A stretch of DNA of 64,000 nt. Source: CALMKX01 sp036274895 (lineage in GTDB: Bacteria; Acidobacteriota; Thermoanaerobaculia; Multivoradales; SZUA-115). Where the stretch lies: positions 1 through 64,000 of the forward strand of contig DASUEU010000078.1 in NCBI GenBank assembly GCA_036274895.1, written 5' to 3'. Positions 30,207-39,210 of the stretch are shown piece after piece. Position numbers and translations under genes: made by a program. The notes below the pieces were generated by a model. That model made no database searches. It saw only the letters and a list, made by a program, of their open reading frames with translations, and was not told the DNA's origin. Position 1 is the stretch's first letter. Each line of letters opens with the position of its first letter.

Positions 30207-31876
30207 CGCGCGGTCAAGGCCGGCACGGCGCTACGGTCGGTGACCACCACGCCGTCGTTGGCGGTGCCCAGGATCAGCCGCTCGCGCACCAGCACCGCGG
30301 AGGTCACGTCGCGAGCGGGTACCGGTAGGGGCAGCGGGTGGGCCTGGCGGCCGACCTCGTCCCACAGCCGCGCCCCGTCCCCGTGGTCGTCGAGGAGCAG
30401 GTGGGAGAAGCGCCGGTCGCCGGTGGCCACCACCCGGCCGGACGCTCCGGAGGCACCCTGCCACGAGGCGTCGCCGGAGCGCTGCTCTGCGGCGGCGAGG
30501 GGCGAGGGCTGCTGCGCCGCGAACCGACCTTCCTTGCGCTCGTACAGAGCCCTCTGGGTGCGGGCGACGATTTGGCCCGCGCTGACCTCGACCCGCTCGA
30601 CGCGCACCTCCGGCACCTCTGCCACCCGCTGCCAGAGAAAGTCGATCCCGCGCTGCCACAGGCCCTTCTCGGTCGCCGCCCAGACCAGCTCCCCGCTGGC
30701 GGCGAGAGCGAGCACGGTGGGCAGTCCGCCTTTCTGCAGCTGGAAGGTGCGGCCGCCGTCGATCGAGCTGTAGAGACCGGAGGCCGGGCCGGCGTGGTTG
30801 ACCGCCGCGACCAGCTCTGCGCCCACCGCCTGGAGGGCCGCCACCCGCACGTTGGTCATGCCCTCGGCGGCCCGTTCGAAGGTGGCGCCACCATCCTCCG
30901 AGCGCCAGACCCCGGAGCCCTCGGTGCCCAGGAGCACCCGCCGGGGGCGCGCCGGGTGAACGGCGATGGCGAGCACGGTGAGGTTCTCCGCGCTGGCGCG
31001 CAGCCAGCTCTTGCCGTCGTCGTCCGAGGTGAAGAGCCCGCCGACGGTGCCGGCCAGGAGCCGGCCTCCGGGCAGGATGCCGAAGCTCGGCGTGCGGTTG
31101 GCGGTCAGTCCCTGGCGGTGCATCGTCCACTGCCCGCCGCGATCGGGGCTGCGATAGACCCAGCCACAAGTCGAGGCCCACAGCTCGCCCGGCCTTTCTG
31201 GCACCGGCGTCAGGGAGAAGACCTCGCGATCGAGGTCCATGCCGGTGAACACCCCCCGCCAGGTGGCGCCGCCGTCGTCGGAGCGGTAGGCCCGGCGCCA
31301 GGTGCCGGCGAAGAGGGTGTGGGAGGAGGTCGCGTCGACCAGCAGGCTGGTGACCTTCTGCATCTCGGGGAGGGCAGCGGTCAGGTGGCGCCAGGTCTGG
31401 CCCTCGTCGGTGCTGGTCCAGACGCCGCGCCGCGTGCCGATCAGCACCTTGCCCGGCTCCCCGGGCACCAGGGCGAGCGAGTAGACCTGGCCGGCCAGGC
31501 CGTCCTGCCGCCAGGTCCAGCGGGCGCCGTCATCGTCCGAGAAGGCGACCATGCCGCCGCCCCAGACGCCCCACATCCCGGCCCACAGCCGCCGGGGCTG
31601 GTTGGGATCGAAGCGCAGGGCGGCGACCACCCAGCCGGGGAAGAGCGGCTCAGGGGCGGGCTCAGTCCAGGTCCGGCCGCCGTCGTGGGAGAGGTAGACC
31701 TGGCCCCCCGAGGTACCGGCGAAGACGGTATCGGGCCGGTCGGGGGCCACGGCGAGGGAGCGAACGTCGGCGCCGAAGAGAGCGGCCTTGGACCACTCGG
31801 CCCCGGCAGCGGCGGCCGTCAGGGCACCAGCCAGGCAGAGGACGAAAGCGGGTAAGGCAAGGCGTCTCGGGGTCAA
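30203..31876 (-). CDS. Secreted BNR/sortilin-type beta-propeller protein
   Basis: 557 residues starting at TTG, with GGAG six to eight bases upstream. A signal peptide (LALPAFVLCLAGALTAAAAGA) is followed by repeated propeller blades of about 45 residues carrying Asp-box motifs: YLSHDGGRTWTE, FSDDDGARWTW, WTSTDEGQTWRH, YRSDDGGATWRG, YRSPDRGGQWTM, FTSDDDGKSWLR, WRSEDGGATFER and YSSIDGGRTFQL. Such proteins bind ligands outside the membrane; no catalytic residues for a sialidase are evident. Eight or more Asp-boxes suggest one large or two small propellers. The end overlaps the sulfatase stop by four bases on the other strand, and the start is divergent from the next gene. Confidence 0.8.
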   Translation of the reverse strand: MTPRRLALPAFVLCLAGALTAAAAGAEWSKAALFGADVRSLAVAPDRPDTVFAGTSGGQVYLSHDGGRTWTEPAPEPLFPGWVVAALRFDPNQPRRLWAGMWGVWGGGMVAFSDDDGARWTWRQDGLAGQVYSLALVPGEPGKVLIGTRRGVWTSTDEGQTWRHLTAALPEMQKVTSLLVDATSSHTLFAGTWRRAYRSDDGGATWRGVFTGMDLDREVFSLTPVPERPGELWASTCGWVYRSPDRGGQWTMHRQGLTANRTPSFGILPGGRLLAGTVGGLFTSDDDGKSWLRASAENLTVLAIAVHPARPRRVLLGTEGSGVWRSEDGGATFERAAEGMTNVRVAALQAVGAELVAAVNHAGPASGLYSSIDGGRTFQLQKGGLPTVLALAASGELVWAATEKGLWQRGIDFLWQRVAEVPEVRVERVEVSAGQIVARTQRALYERKEGRFAAQQPSPLAAAEQRSGDASWQGASGASGRVVATGDRRFSHLLLDDHGDGARLWDEVGRQAHPLPLPVPARDVTSAVLVRERLILGTANDGVVVTDRSAVPALTAR

Positions 31877-31977
31877 GGGAGTCTCCTTGGCGGGGATTAT
31901 CCCATCCTTGGCCGGCGTTTCTGCGCGGGGCCGCCGAGCGCCCTGCGTTCAGCTCTAGAATCCCCCCGGTTCCGCCC

Positions 31978-32451
31978 ATGAGCTTCCCGTCCCCACGACC
32001 GGCCCTTCGGCTCCTTTCCCGCTTCGCTGCCGTCGCGGCCCTGGGCTGGCTCGGCTGGGGGCTGGGGGTGGAGCTGGTCCGGGCCGAGGCGGTTGAGCGC
32101 AAGACGCGGCTGTGGCGGATGCCGGCCACGGTGTGGCGCTTCGGGCAGCGCCAGACCGAGCTGTTCCGGGACTTCACCCTCGCCGCCGGGCGGCACGTGC
32201 CGCCTGGGGAGCGGATCCTCTTCCTCGGCCCGGCGGACCAGCCGGACACCGACTTTTTCGGCTACCTCTGGGCCTCCTATCACTTGGCGGACCGGACCGT
32301 AGTGCCCAGCTCTCATCCCCAGGCCCTGGAGATCTGCAGTCACGTCCTGGTCTTCGGCCGCAAGCTCGAGGGGGATCCCCGCCTCGAGCTGGTCTGGGAC
32401 GACAAGCTGGGCGCCCTCTACCGGCTGACGAACCGGGCGGCAGCGCCTTGA
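31978..32451 (+). CDS. Small membrane-anchored protein of unknown function
   Basis: 157 residues with an N-terminal hydrophobic segment (LSRFAAVAALGWLGWGLGVEL) and a soluble remainder containing RILFLGPADQPDTDFFGYLW and HPQALEICSHVLVFGR. No family is recognised. Its stop overlaps the TTG start of the next gene (TTGA), so the two are coupled. As the partner is a GT-C-like membrane protein, it may handle the same glycan or lipid, but this is inferred only from the arrangement. Confidence 0.65.
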   Translation: MSFPSPRPALRLLSRFAAVAALGWLGWGLGVELVRAEAVERKTRLWRMPATVWRFGQRQTELFRDFTLAAGRHVPPGERILFLGPADQPDTDFFGYLWASYHLADRTVVPSSHPQALEICSHVLVFGRKLEGDPRLELVWDDKLGALYRLTNRAAAP

Positions 32452-33788
32452 CCGTCCTCGGCTTCCTCGGCGTGCTCACCCTGTGCGGCCTGCTCGGGCA
32501 CGGCTGGGCCCCCACCCTGGCTCGCGCCGAGGACGGTCGTGCCTGGCGAGCGCTCGCCGCCCTCGTCGCCGGTACGGTGACCTTCTTCCTGCTGCTCGCC
32601 GTGCTCGACCTGGTGGGCGTGCCGTGGTCTCGACTCTCGCTCGTGCTGGGTACCCTACTGGTCCATCTGGGCCTGCGCTCCCTGGTGAAGGAGCCCGTGG
32701 TGGCCCGCCCGCCTCGGCGCCGGACCGGCTGGGGAACGCTTGTGGCCCTGGTGGCGTTGGCGGCGGTGGGCCTCGCCTGCCTGGCCACCTGGGGGCTCAA
32801 CCCGGACTTCATCTACCACTGGGGCATCAAGGGCAAGCGCTTCTTCCTCGCCCGGGCCTTCGACTTCGACTTCCTGGCCCTGCCCTGGAGCAAAGTGCGG
32901 CACCCGGACTATCCGAACCTGCTGCCGGGGCTCTTCGGCGCCACGGGGGTCCTGGCCGGCCGCTTCGGCGAGCGGGGCATGCTGCTGTGGTCCGCCCTCG
33001 CCTTTGGCGGGCTGCTGGTGGCCGCCCGGGAGACCCTGCTGCGGACGAGCTCCTCCTTCGCCGCCCGCGCCACCCTCGGCGGGCTCGCCCTGGCCGGGGC
33101 GGCCTTCGGCATCGGCTACTTCACCTTGGGCGGCCCCGACTGGCTGATCGCGCTGGCCCCGGTCGCGGCCTGGCCGGCCTTCCTGGGCACGCGGTCGCCA
33201 GCCTCGGACCGGGCCGTGGGCTGGATCGCCGCGCTGGCCGCGGCTTCGAAGATCGAGGGCATGCCGCTCGGGGCATTCCTGGTGGGTCTCTACTTCCTCG
33301 GTCGTGGCCGCGAGCGCTGGCGCGCCCTGCCCGCCTTGCTGCTGCCGACCGCCGCGGTGGTGGCCTGCTGGCTGTGGGGAGCGTTGTCCTGGGGGCTCTT
33401 CGTCGAGCAGCGGGGTGGCACGGTCTCCTTCACCCACGCCGCCACCCTGGCCAAGACCTTCCTGACCACCCTCACCTTCCCGGAGTGGCATCGGGCGAGC
33501 TGGATCTTCCTGGCCCTGCCGCTTTTGTGGCTCCCGCGGGTGACGCGGCCGATCGCCGCCGTGGTGACGCTCCAGGCGTTGTTCTACGCCTACGTCTATC
33601 TGAGCTTCCCCCTCGACACCGCCGAACAGGCCGAGTACCTGGTGCGCTCGAACGGCGCCCGCCTCGCCTTCCACCTCTTCCCCGCCGTGGTGGTGGGGGC
33701 GGGGGTGCTGCTGGGGCGGTTGGATGGTGGGAACCCGGAGGGCGGACACGTTGGTCCGCCCCTAAGGGGATTGGAGGGTCTTTCGTAG
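32448..33788 (+). CDS. Polytopic GT-C-like membrane protein
   Basis: 446 residues with about 11 membrane helices. The stretch NPDFIYHWGIKGKRFF, followed by HPDYPNLLPGLFG, matches what I recall of membrane glycosyltransferases that have a D..Y.W..K.K motif after the first helices. Starts at TTG in a TTGA overlap with the upstream gene, so expression is coupled. The last 17 residues (from GGNPEGGHVGPP onward) are encoded by a hairpin repeat that supplies the stop codon, so the original C-terminus has probably been replaced. Substrate unknown. Confidence 0.7.
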   Translation: MTVLGFLGVLTLCGLLGHGWAPTLARAEDGRAWRALAALVAGTVTFFLLLAVLDLVGVPWSRLSLVLGTLLVHLGLRSLVKEPVVARPPRRRTGWGTLVALVALAAVGLACLATWGLNPDFIYHWGIKGKRFFLARAFDFDFLALPWSKVRHPDYPNLLPGLFGATGVLAGRFGERGMLLWSALAFGGLLVAARETLLRTSSSFAARATLGGLALAGAAFGIGYFTLGGPDWLIALAPVAAWPAFLGTRSPASDRAVGWIAALAAASKIEGMPLGAFLVGLYFLGRGRERWRALPALLLPTAAVVACWLWGALSWGLFVEQRGGTVSFTHAATLAKTFLTTLTFPEWHRASWIFLALPLLWLPRVTRPIAAVVTLQALFYAYVYLSFPLDTAEQAEYLVRSNGARLAFHLFPAVVVGAGVLLGRLDGGNPEGGHVGPPLRGLEGLS

Positions 33789-33810
33789 GGGCCGACCCAT
33801 GTGTCGGCCC
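33740..33810. repeat. Two-module REP-like hairpin element, copy 2
   Basis: Module A pairs GGGCGGAC (33740-33747) with GTCCGCCC (33754-33761) and is followed by CTA. Module B pairs GGGGCCGAC (33788-33796) with GTCGGCCC (33803-33810) and is preceded by GTA. This is the architecture of the copy at 957-1029. Module A lies within the end of the GT-C-like reading frame. Confidence 0.6.
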
Positions 33811-33824
33811 TTCCCGGTCGTTGT

Positions 33825-36410
33825 CTAGAACGCCGAGGTGTCGCCCACGCCGCAGAAGTTGCCGGCCGGGTTCGAGTAGGTCTTCATCGCGCCGGTCATC
33901 GTATCCGTCACCGTGATCGTGTACTCCACGTCCGACAAGGCGCCGTAGAAGAACCAGTACTTGCCGTTCAAGGCGGTGGCGTCGATGGCCTTGACCACCA
34001 GCTCGATGTTGGTCGAGTTGAAGAACCAGAAGAAGCCGGTGAGGTCCGTCGAGGTTACCGCCGTGCCGGTGCCGGAGCCGCTCGACGGGGTGGTGAAGGC
34101 CACCGTGACGGCGAAGCGGCTGCCGAGCAGGCAGAGGGTCTGGGCATCGGCGACGCAGGAACCGCGAGTCACGAGTCCGGCCTCACCTCGCGGGGCCGTG
34201 GCGTCGAGGCCGATCAGCCCTCCCCGTGGCGCTACGGAGGCGCCACCCGTGGTGGCGGCCGAGGTCAGGGCCTCGACGTCCGCCAGGCCGCAGATCTCAC
34301 CCTGCGGGTTGTAGTAGACCTGGGCTTCGCCGGTGTCGGTGCGCGTCACGGCCACCCAGTACTCGACGTCGGAGAGGGCGCCGAAGAAGAACCAATAGTG
34401 GCCATTGAGAGCGGTGGCATCGAGGGCCTTGACCACCAGCTCGGTGTTGGCGGCGCTGAAGAACCAGAACGTGCCGGTCTCGTTGGTGAGAGGCACCGCG
34501 GTGCCACTCGCGAGGTTGCCTTGGTTGCGGAAGGTGACCTCCACCTCGACCTCGCCCCCGAGCAGGCAGAGCTGCCCCGTCCCGGCCACGCAGGGTCCGG
34601 CGAGGCCGTTGGTGTTGGTGTCGAGGATCGCGGTGTACGGCGAGTCGCCGCTGGCGTTGGTGGCGCGCACCCGGTACTCGTAGCGGGTGGTGGCGGCGAG
34701 GCCGACGTCGGTGAAGGTGGTGACGTTGGCGCCGACCGTGCCCACCAGGCTGAAGTCGCCGAAGTCCCGCCTCTCGATGGAGAAACTGGTCTCGTCACTG
34801 GCGTTGTCGTTCCAGGCCAGGGTGATCGCCGAGGCCGTCCGGTTGGTGGCGCGCAGGTTCGACGGCGTGCCGGGCCCCGCTGCCGAGGTGGTGGCCGTCA
34901 CCTGGTTGGAGTAGCTCGAGCTCGCCGAGCCGGCGCGCGCCCGCACCCGGAAGGTGTAGGCGGTGGCGGGGGAAAGCCCGGTCGAGTCGAAGGTGACGAC
35001 GTTGGCCCCGACGTTGCCGACCTCGGAGAAGCTGCCGCTCCCCATCTTGCGCTCGATCCGGAAGCTGGTCTCGTTCGTGGAGTTGTCGCTCCAACCGAGG
35101 CGGATCGCGGTGCTCGACAGCACCGTGGCGGTCAGGCCCGAGGGGGCGCCGACGGTGCTGCCGCCCGAGCCACCGTAGACGGCGGCGATGGCCGCGCGGT
35201 CGTCGGGATGGAGTGAAGCCCCCCGCTCGTCGTCGTGGATGCTGCGGAACATGATGGCGTTGCGGGTCAGCGTGTGGCCGAGCCCGAGAGTGTGGCCGAG
35301 CTCGTGGGCGAAGAGCTCCTCCGCGGCCCGCGCGCGGTTGCCGAGGCCGCCCTGGAAGAAGCAATCGGTCCCGTTGTTGGTGGTGACCAGAGCATCGAGG
35401 GCAGGGTAGTAGTCCTGTCCCTGGTAGGTCTCGATCAACGCGTCGTCGAAACAGGGTCCGCCATGGGCGAGCACGCCGCCTTCGCCGCAGGAGAAGACCC
35501 CCGACACTTCGTCGAACGGGTCGTTGAAGACGATCTTGCCCTCGGGGAAGGGCGCTACGCAGCCGGTCTGATTGTTCGGCGTGGTGCCCAGGTAGTTGTA
35601 GCGGATGTTCGAGCCGGCATCGTTGTTCCAGACCGCGAGCGCAACTTGGAACTCGGCGAAGCCTCCGCCGGCGAGACCAGGCTGACCGGCGCTGTGGGCC
35701 CGCCAGGGAATGGAGCGTCCCTCGTCGAACTCGAACCAGCGGATCGCGAGGCCGCCCGGCCCTTCGAGCAGGGCGTACCGAGTGGCCAGCGTCGCGGCGG
35801 CATCGTCCAAGGCGAGGAGGTAGTCCGCCGGGCGCTCGAAGCCGCCGGCGGTGTCGGCGATCCAGGCTGCGAAGGCGTCGCCGTCGCGGGGTCGGTCGAC
35901 CGGACTCTCCTCCAGGCTCACCTTGCCCTGGCCATCGAACTGCAACTCGGTGGCACCGTCGAGGTCACGGATGGCCACCCGCCGCCCGCCGCCAGCATCG
36001 ACCAGGTGGAAGGCACCGAGCATCAGGTGGAGGATGCGCCAGGCACCGTCGGCGTGACGCTCGAGGAAGAGCAGGGCACGCTCGCCGTCGCGGAAGGCCG
36101 GGGCTCCCCAGATCTTGAGCCCGATGCCGTCGGGCCCGATGCCGCCCACGACTTTGAGGGTCAGCGAGGAGTTGGCCGCGGCCTCGCCCTTGAGCGAGCG
36201 CTCGACCTGCACGTCGTACTCGGTGGCAGGGTAGCTCGAGGCCCGGGCCGGTCGGGAGGCGAGCACGGTCACTTCGGCGATCACGGCTGCCTGGCGCACC
36301 AGGTTGGCGTCCGAGACCATCTGGAAGGTGGTGGCGTCGGCCGCGCGAGGCAGGCACACGAAGCCGGTGGCGAGCAGCAACGGGAGGAAGCGGGAGAGCT
36401 TGCGGGTCAT
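33825..36410 (-). CDS. Secreted metzincin (matrixin-like) protease with FN3 and LCLL repeats
   Basis: 861 residues. The ATG at 36410 starts a signal peptide (FLPLLLATGFVCLPRAADA). The catalytic zinc motif HELGHTLGLGH occupies 369-379 with Glu370 as base, and AIMFRS supplies the Met-turn. Two fibronectin type III domains follow (about 416-600), their edges marked by SYSNQVTATTS and SPYTAILD. Then come two copies of a roughly 110-residue repeat beginning CxxxxxLCLLGxx and containing GTFWFF/GFFWFF, ELVVKAxDATALNG and GALSDVEY. I recall that repeat as typical of large secreted proteins in some Acidobacteriota and Myxococcota. The protease is predicted to act outside the cell, on an unknown target. 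Confidence 0.85.
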   Translation of the reverse strand: MTRKLSRFLPLLLATGFVCLPRAADATTFQMVSDANLVRQAAVIAEVTVLASRPARASSYPATEYDVQVERSLKGEAAANSSLTLKVVGGIGPDGIGLKIWGAPAFRDGERALLFLERHADGAWRILHLMLGAFHLVDAGGGRRVAIRDLDGATELQFDGQGKVSLEESPVDRPRDGDAFAAWIADTAGGFERPADYLLALDDAAATLATRYALLEGPGGLAIRWFEFDEGRSIPWRAHSAGQPGLAGGGFAEFQVALAVWNNDAGSNIRYNYLGTTPNNQTGCVAPFPEGKIVFNDPFDEVSGVFSCGEGGVLAHGGPCFDDALIETYQGQDYYPALDALVTTNNGTDCFFQGGLGNRARAAEELFAHELGHTLGLGHTLTRNAIMFRSIHDDERGASLHPDDRAAIAAVYGGSGGSTVGAPSGLTATVLSSTAIRLGWSDNSTNETSFRIERKMGSGSFSEVGNVGANVVTFDSTGLSPATAYTFRVRARAGSASSSYSNQVTATTSAAGPGTPSNLRATNRTASAITLAWNDNASDETSFSIERRDFGDFSLVGTVGANVTTFTDVGLAATTRYEYRVRATNASGDSPYTAILDTNTNGLAGPCVAGTGQLCLLGGEVEVEVTFRNQGNLASGTAVPLTNETGTFWFFSAANTELVVKALDATALNGHYWFFFGALSDVEYWVAVTRTDTGEAQVYYNPQGEICGLADVEALTSAATTGGASVAPRGGLIGLDATAPRGEAGLVTRGSCVADAQTLCLLGSRFAVTVAFTTPSSGSGTGTAVTSTDLTGFFWFFNSTNIELVVKAIDATALNGKYWFFYGALSDVEYTITVTDTMTGAMKTYSNPAGNFCGVGDTSAF

Positions 36411-36460
36411 GATGGGTCTCGGTGGGTTGAGGGTGGCCGATAGCGTGCCGGTGCGCAGGC

Positions 36461-36772
36461 TCAAGAGCCGCTCGCCGCGGGCGCGGCGGGGGGTTTGGCC
36501 TCGGTCGCCGACGCACCGCCGGCGCTGTCCTGCTTGGCTTCCGTCTTGGCCTCCGTCTTGGCGCCGTCCGGGGCGCCGGCATCACCGCCGCCCTTCTTGG
36601 CATAGTCGGTGACGTACCAGCCGCTGCCCTTGAACTGGAACGCGGGCGCCGAAAGCAGCTTCTTGTACACCCCGCCACAGGCCGGGCAGACGGTGAGGGG
36701 AGGGTCCGAAAGGCGCTGCAGCTCCTCGGTGCGCTTGCCGCAGGCCTCGCATTGGTATTCGTAGAGGGGCAC
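36461..36772 (-). CDS. FmdB-family zinc ribbon protein
   Basis: The N-terminus MPLYEYQCEACGKRTEELQ with a second VCPACGG is the classical FmdB/CxxC zinc-ribbon domain (about 40 residues), binding one zinc through two Cys pairs. The C-terminal half (from GAPDGAK onward) is low-complexity Lys/Ala/Glu/Pro, probably disordered. The family is widespread and linked by name to formamidase regulation, but its real function is unsettled. It lies 19 bases after the DUF4388 gene on the same strand. Confidence 0.85.
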   Translation of the reverse strand: MPLYEYQCEACGKRTEELQRLSDPPLTVCPACGGVYKKLLSAPAFQFKGSGWYVTDYAKKGGGDAGAPDGAKTEAKTEAKQDSAGGASATEAKPPAAPAASGS

Positions 36773-36791
36773 GAAAACTCTCCTTGAGGGG

Positions 36792-37598
36792 TTAGCCCTC
36801 GTTGGTCTGCGAGTCGCCGGCCGTGCGCATCCGGATCACGACTTTGCCCGTGCCGCTGTCGGTCGACTTTCGCCCCTCGGCTCCCTCGATCTTGCGGATC
36901 AGCTGCAGAACCTGGAAGGCGTACATCAGCTTGGCGTTCTCGGCGGGAGGCAGGGGGCCGGCGCTGCACGCTTCGTAGAGGGAGCGCTGGCCGTCGACCA
37001 GCCGCAGCAGGGCGTAGTCGTTGGCGTCGAGCCCGGCCTCGATCAGGTCTTCGGGCTGCGAGCACGCCTCGAAGACGGTGTCGCGGCTGCCCAGGCGGCT
37101 GAGCAGGCTCTTGGCGTTGGGCGCCCGCTTGATGCCGGCGAGGATGACCTGGCGCATTGGCAGCATCAGCTGCACCAGCCCGTTCTCCTGGAAGTCGCCG
37201 ACCTGGAAGGTGACCTGCCCGTCCTGCCAGTAGAACAGGCTCCAGACGATGGCCTCGATCTGGTCTCGCACGGCGCGGTAGACCTCGACCGGAGCGAGGA
37301 AATCCAGCTCCACCAGCAGGGCTCCGAGACGGCGGTCGCTCTTGCCCCGCAGCTGCATCGAGAGCTCGTACTGGGATTGCGTGAGGCTGCCGTTGCGCAG
37401 CAGGAAGCTGCCCAGAGTGTCCTCGATGTCGGTGGAACCGGCGTGGACGACGCAGCCGTTCTTGATCAGGACCCGCTTGACCACACCCTCGCGGTGGGCT
37501 TCGATGATCCCGGGGACCTGAAAGCGCTGGATGGTGTAGAGGATCTCGGGAAGGGTGGTCTCGGAGAGATCTCCGCGGTACTGGAAGGCTTTGCTCAC
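36792..37598 (-). CDS. DUF4388 (PATAN-like) domain protein
   Basis: 268 residues starting MSKAFQYRGDLSETTLPEIL. The N-terminal block with LPEILYTIQRFQVPGIIEA and VVKRVLIKNGCVVHAGS is the DUF4388 signature, seen in signalling proteins of delta-proteobacteria and acidobacteria. The middle, GALLVELDFLAPVEVYRAVR then EAIVWSLFYWQDGQVTF, continues the same domain. The remainder is helical, with Arg/Lys at the end. No DNA-binding or enzymatic motif is present. DUF4388 proteins are often adaptors for gliding or polarity signalling; the exact role here is unknown. Probably an operon with the FmdB gene; divergent from moeA. Confidence 0.78.
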   Translation of the reverse strand: MSKAFQYRGDLSETTLPEILYTIQRFQVPGIIEAHREGVVKRVLIKNGCVVHAGSTDIEDTLGSFLLRNGSLTQSQYELSMQLRGKSDRRLGALLVELDFLAPVEVYRAVRDQIEAIVWSLFYWQDGQVTFQVGDFQENGLVQLMLPMRQVILAGIKRAPNAKSLLSRLGSRDTVFEACSQPEDLIEAGLDANDYALLRLVDGQRSLYEACSAGPLPPAENAKLMYAFQVLQLIRKIEGAEGRKSTDSGTGKVVIRMRTAGDSQTNEG

Positions 37599-37693
37599 GA
37601 GTGTCGGGGTCGGGGTGATCTGGGCTGGTCAACGCCCTCGAACGGCTGATTGTAGCATTGGCGGCCCACCGACCCGTTACGAGGGATGCCGCG

Positions 37694-38917
37694 ATGATCC
37701 GCCCCGAGGATGCCTGGGATCTGCTGGAGCCACACCTTGCCCCCCTGGGGTCCGAGACCGTGGGTCGCCGCGGCGCGGCCGGGCGGGTGCTGGCTGAGGC
37801 GCTGGCCGCCGCCCTCGACGTCCCGGGTGAGGACGTCTCGGCGGTGGACGGCTACGCCTTGACCGAGGCGCCCGAGGTCGGCCGCCCCCTGCCCGTGGTG
37901 GGGACCATCGCCGCTGGGGATGCGCCGGGCTTCGAGCTGCCGGCCGGTACGGCGGCGCGGATCATGACCGGCGCGCCCGTTCCGGCGGCGGCGCGGCTGG
38001 TGATGATGGTCGAGGCGAGCGACGACGGTCGCAGCGAGGTTACGTTTCATCGCCCTGCCGAGAGCTCGGACCACATCCGGCGCCGCGGCGAGATCCTGCG
38101 CCGGGGAGACCGCCTGCTCGACCCCGGTGCGCTGCTGACGCCGGGCGCCCTGGCCCTGATCGCCACCCACGGCTTCGGCGAGGTGCAGGTGGTGCGAGCC
38201 CCCCGGGTAGCCGTGCTCGCCACCGGCGACGAAGTGGTGCCCCCGGACCGGGAGCCCCGTCCCGGCCAGCTGCGCGACTCGCACACCGACTTTCTGCTCG
38301 CCGCCGGGGCCGGCCTCGGCCTGGCTTTCCACTCTCTCGGCATCGCTCCCGACCGGCTCGAGGAGCTCTCGGCCCTGGTCGCCCGTGGCCTCGAGAGCGA
38401 CGTCCTCCTGCTCTGTGGCGGCGTCTCGATGGGGGAGTACGACCTGGTCGAGGGTGTCCTCGGCTCCCTCGGCTGCCGCCTCCTCTTCGACGCCGTGGCC
38501 GTCCAGCCGGGCAAGCCCCTGGTCGCAGCCGTCCATGACCGGGGGCTGGTCTTTGGCCTGCCCGGCAATCCGGCGTCGGTGATGGTGGGCTTCTGGCTCT
38601 TCGTGCGGCCGGCCCTGCGGCGGCTCGCGGGGGGTGTGGACGGCTTCTGGCACGGGGCCCTGGCCGCCGAGCTGGCGGGGCCGCTGCCCGGGGCAACGGG
38701 GCGCGATCGCTTCCTGCCGGCACGAGTGAGCTTCACCGCCGGCGGGATCCGCGCCCTGCCGGTCTCACCCCGAGGCTCCCACGACCTGGCTGCCTACGCT
38801 CACGGCACGGCCCTCTTGCGGGTGAGGGCGGGTTCCCCTCCCCGCCAGGAAGGGGAACCCTGTGAGGTGTTGCCTCTGGCCGATTGGCGGGGGGAGCAGG
38901 CGATTGCCGGATCGTGA
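37694..38917 (+). CDS. moeA: Molybdopterin molybdenumtransferase MoeA
   Basis: 407 residues; ATG at 37694 with GAGGGA upstream. MoeA inserts molybdate into adenylylated molybdopterin in molybdenum cofactor synthesis. Landmarks in order: DVSAVDGYAL, AAGDAPGFELPAGTAARIMT, SDHIRRRGEILRRGD, ATGDEVV, SHTDFL, LLCGGVSMGEYDLV, QPGKPLV and FGLPGNPASVMVGF; the C-terminal domain IV is short. The set is complete for an active MoeA. It stands alone here, divergent from the DUF4388 gene. A GC-rich palindrome 40 bases beyond the stop may terminate it. Confidence 0.93.
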   Translation: MIRPEDAWDLLEPHLAPLGSETVGRRGAAGRVLAEALAAALDVPGEDVSAVDGYALTEAPEVGRPLPVVGTIAAGDAPGFELPAGTAARIMTGAPVPAAARLVMMVEASDDGRSEVTFHRPAESSDHIRRRGEILRRGDRLLDPGALLTPGALALIATHGFGEVQVVRAPRVAVLATGDEVVPPDREPRPGQLRDSHTDFLLAAGAGLGLAFHSLGIAPDRLEELSALVARGLESDVLLLCGGVSMGEYDLVEGVLGSLGCRLLFDAVAVQPGKPLVAAVHDRGLVFGLPGNPASVMVGFWLFVRPALRRLAGGVDGFWHGALAAELAGPLPGATGRDRFLPARVSFTAGGIRALPVSPRGSHDLAAYAHGTALLRVRAGSPPRQEGEPCEVLPLADWRGEQAIAGS

Positions 38918-38957
38918 CATACGGATCTGTTGTTAATTCTAAACTAGGGTAGCTATC

Positions 38958-38983
38958 CCTCGGGAGGGGATCCCCTCCCGAGG
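38958..38983. terminator. 26-base perfect palindrome after moeA
   Basis: CCTCGGGAGGGGA is followed directly by its reverse complement. The position, 40 bases after moeA, fits a terminator, but no T tract follows; it could equally be an operator for the downstream riboswitch-controlled gene. The gap 38918-39246 holds this palindrome, a TTGTTA sequence at 38930-38935 that may be a -35 element, and the riboswitch. Confidence 0.45.
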
Positions 38984-39082
38984 AGCCTCCTCTCCTGACG
39001 GGTGTTCTCCGCCCTTCGCAGCAGCTCTAGGCTGAGCTCGAGCTCTTGGCACCGAGGGCAAGTGTGCCTCCCGTGCCGTTTC

Positions 39083-39210
39083 GAGCCGGCCCCGAGAAGG
39101 GCAGAACCTGCGAAAGCAGGCGACGCAAAGCCACGGGTCCTCGCCTCTCCGACCGCCGCATCCGGGGAGCCCAAGATCGCCGAGCTACCGAAGGTCCGAT
39201 GCTCGGGCTC
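39083..39210 (+). ncRNA. c-di-GMP-I (GEMM) type riboswitch
   Basis: The conserved core is present: GGGCAGAACC, a CCTGC-GAAA-GCAGG hairpin with the GNRA tetraloop, CGACGCAAAGCCACGGG (39121-39137), and ATCGCCGAGCTACCGA (39176-39191). A second stem can form between CTCTCC (39145-39150) and GGGGAG. A closing P1 stem pairs GAGCC plus CCGAG (39083-39096) with CTCGGGCTC (39202-39210). The AGGGC sequence before the tetraloop stem is as in the c-di-GMP-binding Vc2 aptamer; variant GEMM RNAs bind 3',3'-cGAMP. It lies 36 bases before the start of a secreted DUF11-repeat protein, which it should control. Confidence 0.82.
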
